From the NCBI RefSeq assembly GCF_036090055.1, contig NZ_CP107970.1, forward strand, positions 3,784,501-3,848,500: DNA of 64,000 nucleotides. The letters are read 5' to 3'. The notes beneath the pieces are model-generated. The model saw only the letters and a list, made by a program, of their open reading frames with translations, was not told the origin of the DNA and searched no databases. Shown piece after piece: positions 15,614 to 23,922 of the stretch. Origin of the DNA: Nocardioides sp. NBC_00368. GTDB lineage: Bacteria; Actinomycetota; Actinomycetes; Propionibacteriales; Nocardioidaceae. The first letter of the stretch is position 1, and every line of letters begins with the position of its first letter. Made by a program: the position numbers and the translations under genes.

Positions 15614-16645
15614 CTAAGACCGCGAGCGGAGACGCGCGTTGGGCAGCGGAGGTGCCGGGATGGGCCTCTGGTGGTTGTCCTCGACCACACCGAAACGCCC
15701 TGCGGCCAGGTCCTGGGAGTCCTCGACCACCTCGCCACCTCCGCGGGTGACCTGGTCCTGCCACTCCTGGCGGTAGCCGACGACCTCGTCGTGCGTGCGC
15801 CCGACGAAGTTCCACCACATGATGATCGACTCGCCGAACGGCGGACCGCCGAGCAGGAGCAGCCGGGTCCATGCCTCACCGGCCTGCAGGACCAGGGTGG
15901 TGGCGCCCGGAGGGGCGTACGCCAGCGAGTCCTTCTCCACCGTGGCCGAGGCCGGCCCGGACGGGCCCACGCCGGTCATCTCGACCTCACCCGTGTCCAC
16001 GAGTACGCCGTGCTCGAACCGGCTCTCGACCGGGATCTCCAGCCGGGTGCCGGGCTCGAGCAGGATCTCGGCGCCGAGGATCTCGGAGTAGGTGCGCACG
16101 GGGGACGTGGCGCCCAGGAGCGACCCCAGGAAGACCCTGACGGTCGCCCCGTCGCGCTCGATCGGCGTCGGCGCGTGGTTCTCGAAGGCCGGCTCGACGT
16201 CGCGGAACTCGTCCGGCAGCGCGAGCCACAGCTGCGCCCCGTGCAGGACGGTCGCCTCGGGCGTCGAGTTCTCCGAGTGGGAGATGCCGCGCCCTGCGGT
16301 CATCAGGTTGACCTCGCCCGGGCGCACCATCGCCACGGTGCCGACCGAGTCACGGTGCTCGATCTCCCCGGTGAACAGCCAGGAGACCGTCGCCAGCCCG
16401 GTGTGCGGGTGGGGCGGCACCTCCATCCCGCCGGAGACCACGACGTCGTCGGGACCGTAGTGGTCCAGGAAGCACCACGCGCCGATCAGCGAGCGCGCGC
16501 GGGCGGGCAGGGTGCGGCGTACGTTCATCGCCCGAGGACCACCCAGAGGCACGTCTCGCGGAGTGATGATCTGGATCTCGACGCCTTCGTCGCCGGTGCC
16601 ACCGACACACTCGACAGGGGTGGGGTGGGCATCCAGGTTGGTCAT
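15614..16645 (-). CDS. Pirin-family protein
   Basis: A 343-residue bicupin of the pirin family. The N-terminal cupin keeps the metal-binding residues (PPHPHTGLATVSWLFTGEIEHRDS, with further His/Glu downstream), and the C-terminal pirin domain includes GGPPFGESIIMWWNFVGRT. Bacterial pirins can have quercetin dioxygenase activity or redox-regulatory roles; neither can be decided here. ATG 16645 is chosen because TATCGT lies 7 nt upstream. It is transcribed away from the glycosyltransferase gene. Confidence 0.9.
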   Translation of the reverse strand: MTNLDAHPTPVECVGGTGDEGVEIQIITPRDVPLGGPRAMNVRRTLPARARSLIGAWCFLDHYGPDDVVVSGGMEVPPHPHTGLATVSWLFTGEIEHRDSVGTVAMVRPGEVNLMTAGRGISHSENSTPEATVLHGAQLWLALPDEFRDVEPAFENHAPTPIERDGATVRVFLGSLLGATSPVRTYSEILGAEILLEPGTRLEIPVESRFEHGVLVDTGEVEMTGVGPSGPASATVEKDSLAYAPPGATTLVLQAGEAWTRLLLLGGPPFGESIIMWWNFVGRTHDEVVGYRQEWQDQVTRGGGEVVEDSQDLAAGRFGVVEDNHQRPIPAPPLPNARLRSRS

Positions 16646-16652
16646 ATCTTCA

Positions 16653-16658
16653 ACGATA
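16653..16658 (-). promoter_or_regulatory. -10 box of the pirin gene (leaderless)
   Basis: TATCGT lies exactly 7 nt before the ATG at 16645. Confidence 0.45.
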
Positions 16659-16716
16659 TCTCGTACGTTGCCTCGCCATGCCGCCGTCACATCGAGGTCG
16701 CCGACGGGCTACCTCG

Positions 16717-17901
16717 ATGCCACACGATGTGGCCGTGCTCATCGCTCAGCTCGCGAACTTCGTCGGCCCCACCTCCGGAGGGATGAAGACGGCTCTGGAG
16801 GCCCTCGCCCGCGGATACGTCGAAGCGGGCCACGACCGGCTTCTCGTCGTCCCCGGCCCGTACGACGCGGTCACCTCGACCGACCTCGGCGAGGTGGTGC
16901 AGCTGAGAGCGCCACGCGTGGGCGGCGGCTATCGGCTGATCATCGAGCCGTGGCGGGTGACCGACGTGCTGACCCGCTACCGCCCGACGAGTCTCGAGGT
17001 CAGCGACAAGTTCACGATGCTCCCGGTCTCCCGCTGGGCGAGGCGCCAGGGCATCGGGACGGTGCTCTTCTCCCACGAGCGGCTCGACGAGTACATGCCC
17101 ACCTACACCGGCATGGACACCACCTCGAAGGTCTCCACGGCGCTCCTCAACCGGATGCTGGTGCGCTCCTTCGACCAGGTGCTGGTCACCTCCGACTACG
17201 CCCGGCACGAGTTCGAGCCGCTGGCCGCCGCCGTCGGCTGCCCGATCGCCCAGGTGCCGCTGGGCGTCGACCTGGACTTCTTCCGGCCCTCCCTCGGGCA
17301 CCGCGACGACACCCTGCGGATCGTCCACGTCGGCCGCCTCTCCCGGGAGAAGTCGCCCGATCTCGCCGTCGCGACCGCCGTCGAGCTGCACCGCCGCGGG
17401 TTCGACGTACGCATGGACGTCTACGGCGATGGGCCGCACCGTGCCGAGATCGAGGCCCTCGCCGCCGGCGCGCCGATCGTCTTCCACGGCCACGTCTCCG
17501 ACCGCCACCGGATCGCCCGTGCGCTGGCCGAGGCCGACGTCGCACTCTCGGTCTGCCCCCGCGAGACCTTCGGGCTCGCCGTCCTCGAGGCCCTCGCCAG
17601 CGGTACGCCCGTGGTGACCGCCGATCGCGGCGGCGCCCGCGAGCTCATCGACCCCCGGTGCGGAGCCTGGGCCCCTGCCCACCCGGCGGCGCTGGCCGAC
17701 GCGGTGATCGACGTCGCCGAGCGACCGGTGGTGGCGACCCGCCACGCGGCCCGGGAGCGGGCAGAGCAGTTCCCGTGGGCGCGCACGATCGAGGAGATGC
17801 TGGCGCTCCACGAGAGCCTCGCGCAGGAGACCGCGCCGACCTATCTCCTCGCGCCTTCGCGGCAGCGGCAGGCGGCTCGTCGGGCTCGGCGTTACGCATG
17901 A
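16717..17901 (+). CDS. GT4-family glycosyltransferase
   Basis: A 394-residue GT-B fold enzyme. The N-terminal acceptor domain has the GGMKTALEALARGY loop. The C-terminal donor domain shows IVHVGRLSREKSPDLAV, the YGDGPHRAEIE segment and the EX7E nucleotide-sugar motif (ETFGLAVLE). The sequence resembles actinobacterial alpha-mannosyltransferases (PimB/MgtA-like), but the acceptor is unknown. ATG 16717 is used; upstream ATG 16678 overlaps the pirin gene, and GTG 16729 is also possible. It stands alone between divergent neighbours. Confidence 0.85.
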   Translation: MPHDVAVLIAQLANFVGPTSGGMKTALEALARGYVEAGHDRLLVVPGPYDAVTSTDLGEVVQLRAPRVGGGYRLIIEPWRVTDVLTRYRPTSLEVSDKFTMLPVSRWARRQGIGTVLFSHERLDEYMPTYTGMDTTSKVSTALLNRMLVRSFDQVLVTSDYARHEFEPLAAAVGCPIAQVPLGVDLDFFRPSLGHRDDTLRIVHVGRLSREKSPDLAVATAVELHRRGFDVRMDVYGDGPHRAEIEALAAGAPIVFHGHVSDRHRIARALAEADVALSVCPRETFGLAVLEALASGTPVVTADRGGARELIDPRCGAWAPAHPAALADAVIDVAERPVVATRHAARERAEQFPWARTIEEMLALHESLAQETAPTYLLAPSRQRQAARRARRYA

Positions 17902-17927
17902 GCCGTTGACTCGTTAGAGGTTTCACC

Positions 17928-18179
17928 ATGAGCGATTCAACGAAAGTCACCGCTGAAGCCGACCAGGTAACACTGCAGCAGCCCACTCACTTCGCCGACT
18001 CGTTCGGCCCGGTGTGCAGCGCTTACGGAGAAGACCCGCCGACGACCTACGACTACCGCGAGGTCACCTGCGGCGACTGCCGGCACGCCGCGCCCTACAT
18101 CAGCGCCCTGCCCGAGCACCTCAAGCCCAGGTCGACGCGACGGCGCTCCTGGCCGCGGTCGATGCAGGAGCACGCCTAA
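17928..18179 (+). CDS. Small Cys-containing protein of unknown function
   Basis: An 83-residue hypothetical protein with an AGAGG ribosome binding site. It has a polar N-terminus, a cysteine at GPVCSAYG, then YDYREVTCGDCRHAAPYI, where C-x2-C could be half of a zinc site, and a basic C-terminus. No homologue is recognised. It ends convergent with hsdR, overlapping it by 4 bp. Its place at the edge of the restriction island leaves open whether it belongs to it. Confidence 0.6.
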   Translation: MSDSTKVTAEADQVTLQQPTHFADSFGPVCSAYGEDPPTTYDYREVTCGDCRHAAPYISALPEHLKPRSTRRRSWPRSMQEHA

Positions 18180-21100
18180 GACGCCTGAGGCGCCGCGTTC
18201 GCCGTCACAGTACGCAGGATGTCAGCGATGGCGTAGATGTCGGCCTCGTCGGGGAAGAAGCGGTCGATGTCACCCCGGTCGGTATACGGCGGCTCATAGA
18301 GACGGCCAGGATCAACGGTGCCGTTGTGGGTTAGCTCGTCGATGATCAGGTTGATCAGACGGACCTGGTCCGCGGTGGCCTTGCCCTCGTCGAGATACGA
18401 GGCGAAGGCTTCGGAGGCCGCAGCCCGGTCGAGGCCGACGATGCCCCTGATGAAGAGGCCGAGCCCGCCGGACCTCTCCGCTGCCCACTGCAGATCGACC
18501 CGGTCACCCGAACCGCTGCTCACCAGCATGTTCTCCAGCGAGACGAGGTCATCGGGGGTGAGCTGCTTGTTGCGGCGTAGCCGCTGCAGTGCGGCATGGT
18601 CCTGATGGTCGCGGAGGTAGGCGCTGACCTTGGCGCGGAACCGCTCGAAGTTCATGCCTGGGACGGTGCCGCTGCCGCCCAGGTCGATGATCGTCGATTC
18701 CCCGATCTCGTCCTCGAAGTCGGTGTAGACGACGTTCTTCTCAACACGGTCGAGGAATTGGACCAGGCTGCGGAGCCGCCGGCGCACCAGCTCCAGCATG
18801 GGCAGAGTGACGTCCACCCACCACTCGTCTCCGGCGACCTCCTCGAGGCGCCCGGTCTCGGCAGCAACTGAAGGAATGGTGGTCTTGGTGAGCAGGTTGA
18901 CCGCGATCTGCTGGATCGTCTCCCGGATCCGCTCCGCAGTGAGGTGATCGCCTTCGAGCTGAGCGAGTTGGCGACGAAGCACCAGCACGTCGAAGCGCTT
19001 GGCCGGCTCCTCGCCGCCTTGCGCGGCCGACGGCAGGCCGGCGAGGTCGAGGATCTTCTCGGTGTCCTCGGGAGAGATGGCATCCCACGCCGTGCGGTCT
19101 GCGTACTTCTCGACCAAGCGGCGGTGGGGCCGGACGAGGAAGTTGTCGAGCGTCATGCCCGCGACGAACTCGTGCAGCAGATCCGCATTGTCGGCGCGCA
19201 GGTCCCGCTCGATGCCGAGACGCTCCAGACCCACGACGAGGCTGAGTCGCGTCTCGAACAGCCGTTGCGACAGCGACTTCTGGGCGGAGCCCTCGATACC
19301 GGGCAGGTCCTGGCTGAAGTACTCGAGGTTGCTGCAGACATCGAAGGCGTAGAAGTCCTTCTTGTGCACGCCGGGCCCGAAGAGATCGGGGCGGAGTCGG
19401 GTGCCGCGACCGATCATCTGCCAGAACTTCGACTTCGATCGCACCATCTTGAAGAAGACCAGGTTGGCCACCTCCGGGACGTCGATCCCGGTGTCGAGCA
19501 TGTCGACCGAGATGGCGATGTGCGGTGCCTTCTCCGGCTGCGAGAAGTCGTCGATGAGGCTCTGAGCGTAGGGGCTGCCGTGGGTGATGACCCGGGCGAA
19601 GTGGCCGGCCAGGTGTGGATACTGCTCGTCGAAGCGCTGCGCGATGAATTCGGCGTGCCGCTGGTTCTTCGCGAAGACGATGGTCTTGGCCAGGCGGTCA
19701 CCCCCGGCGACCTTGTAGCCCTTCTCCATGACGGTCGCGAGCACCTTGTCAACGGTGTCGTCGTTGAAGAGGACCTGGTTGAGCTCCTCGGAGTCGATCT
19801 CGTCCGGTGGCCCGTCCTCGCCCCAGTCGAGTGTGTCCCATTCGTCCCGCTCAGCCTCGGACAGATCGGCGTACTTGATGCCTTCGCGAGTGAACTTGGT
19901 CGGGATCGAGATCCCGACCGGCGGCACCAGATAGCCCTCGGCGACGGCCTCGTCGAGGCTGTAGGCATCGGTGGGCACTCCGTCCTCGAGATGGAAGAGG
20001 CGGTAGGTGTTGTGGTCGACCTCGTCCTTGGGGGTGGCAGTCAGACCGAGCAGCATCGCGTCGAACCAGTCGAAGATCGCGCCGTACTTCTTGTAGACCG
20101 ACCGGTGAGCCTCGTCGATCACAATCAGGTCGAAGTAGCCTGGACCGAACCGGCGCCGCCCCTCTTCCACCGAGTCGATCAGGTTCATCATCGTCGGGTA
20201 GGTCGAGACGTACGCCCGCGCCTCGGCGACTTTCTCGGTAACCAGATTGACGACCGGCGCCGACGGCAGGTGGGCCTTGAAGGCGTTGACGGCTTGGGTC
20301 ACCAGCGCGTTGCGGTCAGCCAGGAACAGCACGCGCTTGACCCAGCCGCCCTTCATCAGCTGGTCGACCAACCCAATCGTCATCCGGGTCTTGCCCGAAC
20401 CGGTCGCCATCACCAGTAGAGCCTCGCGCTGCTTCATCTCGAACGAGTCACCGACGGCCCGGATCGCGCGCTGCTGGTAATGCCTTCCGGCAATCTCGGT
20501 GTTGACCTCGACATCGCCGAGAGGACGCCGCGACGAACGCCGCTGGACCATCAACTCCAACTCGCCACGCGTGTAGAAGCCAGAGACCTCGCGCGGTGGG
20601 TAACCGGCCTCGTCGTCCCAGAGCCAGTGCTCATAGCCGTTGGTGTAGAAGATCACCGGCCGTCGACCGAACTGCTGCTCCAGGCAGTCGGCGTAGAGCT
20701 TCGCCTGCTGCTGGCCCACCTGTGGCGACTTCGTCGTACGCTTCGCCTCCACCACCGCGAGCGGCAGGCCGTCCGCGCCCCACAACACGTAGTCGACGAA
20801 GCCTCGACCCTGCGCGTTGGGCATCCCGGCGATCTCGTACTCCCGATCACGCGGTTGATCGAGCGCCCACCCCGCCTCGCGCAGGAGCACATCGATGAAC
20901 AGGTCGCGGGTCTCGGCCTCGTCGTAGTCGCGGTCATCGGTGCGAGTGTTGGCAGCCTGGGCGGCCGCGATCTCCGCCCGGAGGCTGGCGATCTCGGCCT
21001 CGTGCTCGGCTTCCTTTTCGGCCAAGGCTTTCGCGTACGCCTCGTCCTGGGCCTTGAACTTCGCCGCGAGCTGCACCAGTTCCTCACGCGAGAGCGGCGC

Positions 21101-21529
21101 CGCCTTCGCCGCCAGATTCGGGTCGAATGCCGCCGTGGTCGGCGCCGCGCCGGGCGTGGTGGAGTGGTGGAAGGCCGCCCAGACCATCACATGGTGGAGC
21201 TCTCGCACGACATCGAGTGCCGTCCGCGCGGGCACCTTCCGCTCCTCGTGGACAGCCGTGTTCGCCACTCGGCGGATCAGGTTGAGCTTGGTCGCGATCC
21301 CCTGCCCCACCGCGGTCTTGAACGCGGCGTCGTTCATCAGGGCAGCCAGGTCGGACTTGTACGGCGTGCGCAGCCCCAGCACCTCGTAGAGATATCTGGT
21401 CAGACTCTCCACCGCCCGCCGGGAGTAGAAGCACGCCGCCCGGGGGTCGCTGGTGAGCTGCGACTCCGCCCGGTGGCAGCTCTCATGGAGCGTCGGCAGG
21501 GCCTGCTTGACGAACGCGAAGTTGCTCAC
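18176..21529 (-). CDS. hsdR: Type I restriction endonuclease subunit R
   Basis: A 1117-residue motor and nuclease subunit of a type I restriction system (EcoEI-like). In order: a DUF4145-like N-terminal region (about 1-120), a charged coiled coil (150-200), the PD-(D/E)xK nuclease (FVDYVLW ... VVEAKR, about 245-263), a superfamily 2 helicase with Walker A ATGSGKT (375-381), DEAH (about 472-475), TATP (497-500) and QMIGRGTRLRPD, then an EcoEI_R_C-type C-terminal domain. The start is GTG. The length is complete and no frameshift is seen. It is separated from hsdMS by mrr and an inverted DUF3800 gene, which is unusual. Confidence 0.95.
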   Translation of the reverse strand: MSNFAFVKQALPTLHESCHRAESQLTSDPRAACFYSRRAVESLTRYLYEVLGLRTPYKSDLAALMNDAAFKTAVGQGIATKLNLIRRVANTAVHEERKVPARTALDVVRELHHVMVWAAFHHSTTPGAAPTTAAFDPNLAAKAAPLSREELVQLAAKFKAQDEAYAKALAEKEAEHEAEIASLRAEIAAAQAANTRTDDRDYDEAETRDLFIDVLLREAGWALDQPRDREYEIAGMPNAQGRGFVDYVLWGADGLPLAVVEAKRTTKSPQVGQQQAKLYADCLEQQFGRRPVIFYTNGYEHWLWDDEAGYPPREVSGFYTRGELELMVQRRSSRRPLGDVEVNTEIAGRHYQQRAIRAVGDSFEMKQREALLVMATGSGKTRMTIGLVDQLMKGGWVKRVLFLADRNALVTQAVNAFKAHLPSAPVVNLVTEKVAEARAYVSTYPTMMNLIDSVEEGRRRFGPGYFDLIVIDEAHRSVYKKYGAIFDWFDAMLLGLTATPKDEVDHNTYRLFHLEDGVPTDAYSLDEAVAEGYLVPPVGISIPTKFTREGIKYADLSEAERDEWDTLDWGEDGPPDEIDSEELNQVLFNDDTVDKVLATVMEKGYKVAGGDRLAKTIVFAKNQRHAEFIAQRFDEQYPHLAGHFARVITHGSPYAQSLIDDFSQPEKAPHIAISVDMLDTGIDVPEVANLVFFKMVRSKSKFWQMIGRGTRLRPDLFGPGVHKKDFYAFDVCSNLEYFSQDLPGIEGSAQKSLSQRLFETRLSLVVGLERLGIERDLRADNADLLHEFVAGMTLDNFLVRPHRRLVEKYADRTAWDAISPEDTEKILDLAGLPSAAQGGEEPAKRFDVLVLRRQLAQLEGDHLTAERIRETIQQIAVNLLTKTTIPSVAAETGRLEEVAGDEWWVDVTLPMLELVRRRLRSLVQFLDRVEKNVVYTDFEDEIGESTIIDLGGSGTVPGMNFERFRAKVSAYLRDHQDHAALQRLRRNKQLTPDDLVSLENMLVSSGSGDRVDLQWAAERSGGLGLFIRGIVGLDRAAASEAFASYLDEGKATADQVRLINLIIDELTHNGTVDPGRLYEPPYTDRGDIDRFFPDEADIYAIADILRTVTANAAPQAS

Positions 21530-21846
21530 GGCTGTGGTCTCGACCCCACTCGGTTGCCCTTTACTGTCAGTGACTCAGGGTAGGACCGAGCGCCGACGTT
21601 TTGCCGAGGTTTCGATGACAAGCCCCAGTTTGGGGATCGCGCGCAGATCTTGGTGCCTACGGCCCCGGGGCGAATCTGTGTCAAGTCCCTAGCTTTGAGT
21701 GTAGGATTATCAGTGACCGAGAGGACTGCCAACGCGGTTCCGCTCGACCGGGTGAGACTGCCAACGCGGTGCTCACATGTCGACTTGGCCTCATCGGGGG
21801 TCAGCCCTAAGGCTGGCCCCCGTGTTCATTGTCGCGGGAGGCGTCG
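21530..21846. other. Intergenic region hsdR/DUF3800 with direct repeat and hairpin
   Basis: A 317-bp gene-free stretch between divergent hsdR and the DUF3800 gene. It holds a 15-bp direct repeat GACTGCCAACGCGGT (21724-21738 and 21756-21770), a possible plus-strand -10 box TAGGAT (21702-21707), a possible minus-strand -35 TTGACA near 21680, and the strong hairpin at 21795-21822. The plus strand between the -10 box and the hairpin could encode a short RNA of about 110 nt; this is inference. Confidence 0.45.
21795..21822 (+). terminator. Strong hairpin upstream of the DUF3800 gene
   Basis: A 12-bp stem CGGGGGTCAGCC/GGCTGGCCCCCG with one G-T pair and a CTAA tetraloop, followed by TGTTCATT. It is the most terminator-like structure in the window. 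No annotated plus-strand gene lies before it, so it may end a small RNA or attenuate transcription of the downstream gene. Confidence 0.6.
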
Positions 21847-22731
21847 ATGTATCTGCTGTTCGTAGATGAGTCCGGCACTCATGGTGGAAGTCATGCCTTC
21901 GTTCTGGGCGGCTTCGCCATCCATGAGGACGACGCCCAGCGGCTTCAGGTGGCTCTCGATGAGCTCATCGCCCGCAAGTTGGGCAGGATCCCACCGAACC
22001 TCGACGAATACGAACTTCACGCAGCCGAGATGCGAAACGCCAAGAAGCCCAAGTCCGGTTCGATGGCGGTTTCGAGCATCTGGGCAAACCTGCCGCGATC
22101 CCTCCGGCTCGAGATCTTGGACGCCGCATACGACATGCTTGCGGGCTTCAAGTGCAGCGAACCGGGCCTTGCACCTGCTCTCTTCGGTGTCGTGGTCGAT
22201 CGCAACTTTCATTCCGGTGAGAGCCAACTCCAGCGCGAGCGTTTTGCGTACGAGGTCCTCCTCAACAAGTTCGACGTTATGCTGAAACGACGGACGCGTG
22301 ACGGTTTCCCGAACCGTGGTCTCGTGATCCACGATCGGCGCGTCGTCGCCGAGACGGACATCCAGACTTGGACGAGTGAGTGGCGCAAGGCGGCCGGGAC
22401 CATCGGCCAACTGATGAACCTCGCCGATGTCCCGCTCTTCGCAGACTCTCGAGCGACCCGTCTTCTGCAGGTCGCCGACCTGGTGTCGTACGCCATCTTC
22501 CGCCGTTACTCACCGGACGTGGTCAAGGAGTTGAACTTCGATAAGGTCTGGCCTCTCTTCCATGCCGAGGACGGTCACGTTCACGGTCTGGTCCACTACA
22601 CGCCTTCGTTCGGCCAGGCGACCTGCAACTGCGAACCTTGCCGCGGGCGCCTGCTTGAGGAGGGTCAAGCAGCGCACATTCGTCCAGCGCGCGGCAGGAG
22701 CCGACGTCGACGCCCGCAGCGCCAGGGTTAA
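21847..22731 (+). CDS. DUF3800 domain protein
   Basis: A 294-residue protein of the DUF3800 family, which begins with the typical MYLLFVDESGTHG (acidic residues of an RNase H-like fold). It later has VVVDRNFH, LVIHDRR and the conserved LLQVADLVSYAIFRR segment. A nuclease-like activity is often suspected, but the function is unproven. Members are frequent in defence islands. ATG 21847 has GGGAGG at 5-6 nt. The last ~30 residues are basic and of low complexity. It is inserted in the opposite direction between hsdR and mrr. Confidence 0.85.
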   Translation: MYLLFVDESGTHGGSHAFVLGGFAIHEDDAQRLQVALDELIARKLGRIPPNLDEYELHAAEMRNAKKPKSGSMAVSSIWANLPRSLRLEILDAAYDMLAGFKCSEPGLAPALFGVVVDRNFHSGESQLQRERFAYEVLLNKFDVMLKRRTRDGFPNRGLVIHDRRVVAETDIQTWTSEWRKAAGTIGQLMNLADVPLFADSRATRLLQVADLVSYAIFRRYSPDVVKELNFDKVWPLFHAEDGHVHGLVHYTPSFGQATCNCEPCRGRLLEEGQAAHIRPARGRSRRRRPQRQG

Positions 22732-22734
22732 CAC

Positions 22735-22762
22735 AGCGAACGAAACTGAACGTTTCGTCGCT
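22735..22762 (+). terminator. Weak hairpin after the DUF3800 gene
   Basis: ACGAAAC and GTTTCGT pair around a TGAAC loop, with GCGA/CGC flanks. It lies a few bases after the DUF3800 stop and may end its transcript. Confidence 0.4.
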
Positions 22763-22771
22763 CAGCTACTC

Positions 22772-22852
22772 GGTGTGCAGGGTGCGCTTGACCTGGGCGC
22801 CGACGCCGTAGCGCAGCGAGGCGGCGCCGATGAGGCTAACCCGCGAGGCGAC
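22772..22852 (-). pseudogene. Remnant of a second mrr gene (C-terminal ~28 codons)
   Basis: On the minus strand this stretch reads VASRVSLIGAASLRYGVG then AQVKRTLHTE and a stop. It matches the C-terminus of the intact Mrr protein (VASRVILID...RYGVGVQVKRTLH) with a 4-codon deletion. The DNA matches 23037-23130 closely over about 80 bp. No start and no catalytic part remain upstream, so it is a relic of a duplicated or replaced mrr gene. It lies between the DUF3800 gene and the intact mrr. Confidence 0.8.
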
Positions 22853-23007
22853 GGGGCAATGTGCGCAAGGTCTGACATGAAAACGCGACGCCCCGAGCTC
22901 CACGTCGTCCGGCCGGGTCTCGGGCTCACTTCCTGGGGCTCAACGCCTCAGACACTCGAAGTCCGTACGACGACGAGCGCAGCTTCAACCCAGTGCCCGA
23001 ACGGAAA

Positions 23008-23922
23008 TCACTCGAAGAAGTCCTCGTCGATGTCGACGATGTGCAGAGTGCGCTTGACCTGGACGCCGACGCCGTAGCGGATCATCAGGTAGGCGAGGCG
23101 GCGGCCGTCGATGAGGATCACCCGCGAGGCTACGCCGGCGGCGTACTCGGTGGCGCCGCGGCTGAATCGGCCGGTGGTGATGAAGACGCCCTGGTTGGCC
23201 TGATTGCCATGGAGAGCGCCGACGAAGCCCTGGATCTCCGGGCGGCCGACGCTCGCATCGAGCGCATAGCGCTTCGCCTGGACATAGATGCGGCTGAGGC
23301 CGAGGGCGTCCTGGTCAACGATGCCGTCGATGCCGCCGTCGTTGGAGAGCTGAGTACGTGTCGCGCGGCCCTCCGTGCCGCCGTAGCCCATGGCGATCAG
23401 GAGGTCAAGCACCGCCTTCTCGAAGAACGCCGGCTCGTTGCCGTGCAGCCGAGTGAGCAACTCGGCCGCCACGTCCGACTCGATCGCCGTGATGCCTGCC
23501 TCGATCTGCTCCTTCGGATCGAGCTCGGACACAGGCATGTCGGAGGTCGCGACGACAGAAGTCGCCGTGTCCTTGGTCGAGTTCGCCCACCATTCGTCGC
23601 CCTCGCGGGCGTACTGCCGCAGATCCTTCTCGGTGATGGACGTCGGGTGCGTCGCCAGCAGCTGCCGCCCGAGATCGGTGATCTCGTAGACCCCGCGGGC
23701 CGGGCGTCGAATCGCGCCGACCCGGTCGAGGTATGACTGCGCCCAGCCGATCCGGTTTGTGTAGCGCGGCTCGCCGCTGGTGAACCGCTCCTCCCGCTGC
23801 TCAGCGGTGAGTCCCACATGAGCCGCGACCGCCTCAAAGAGGTCGCGCCGCTGGCGCGTCTGCCCGTCCTCGAGAACGCGAAGCACCGGCACCATGAACT
23901 CGTGCCACGACGGCATCACCAT
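23008..23922 (-). CDS. mrr: Mrr-like restriction endonuclease
   Basis: A 304-residue endonuclease. An Mrr N-terminal winged helix (about residues 1-100) is followed by an acidic linker and an Mrr_cat PD-(D/E)xK domain, with the active site in GGIDGIVDQD (D199) and IYVQAKRYA (Q215, K217). Mrr-type enzymes cut methylated DNA. The start overlaps the hsdS stop as TAATG, so it is translated from the hsdMS transcript. Being in the operon of a methyltransferase, it must tolerate the host's own HsdM mark. A remnant of a second copy lies downstream. Confidence 0.9.
   Translation of the reverse strand: MVMPSWHEFMVPVLRVLEDGQTRQRRDLFEAVAAHVGLTAEQREERFTSGEPRYTNRIGWAQSYLDRVGAIRRPARGVYEITDLGRQLLATHPTSITEKDLRQYAREGDEWWANSTKDTATSVVATSDMPVSELDPKEQIEAGITAIESDVAAELLTRLHGNEPAFFEKAVLDLLIAMGYGGTEGRATRTQLSNDGGIDGIVDQDALGLSRIYVQAKRYALDASVGRPEIQGFVGALHGNQANQGVFITTGRFSRGATEYAAGVASRVILIDGRRLAYLMIRYGVGVQVKRTLHIVDIDEDFFE

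Noticed and set aside
18944..20419. 491-codon plus-strand open frame
   Set aside because: Antisense of hsdR, whose helicase and nuclease motifs are intact.
21795..21822. End of a tRNA or tmRNA gene serving as an attachment site
   Set aside because: The GGCTGGCCCCCG hairpin has no T-loop or acceptor partner; it is better read as a terminator. No integrase is present in the window.
22562..23077. 171-codon plus-strand open frame between DUF3800 and mrr
   Set aside because: It overlaps the DUF3800 end and the mrr end in other frames. The matching part is the decayed mrr copy on the minus strand.
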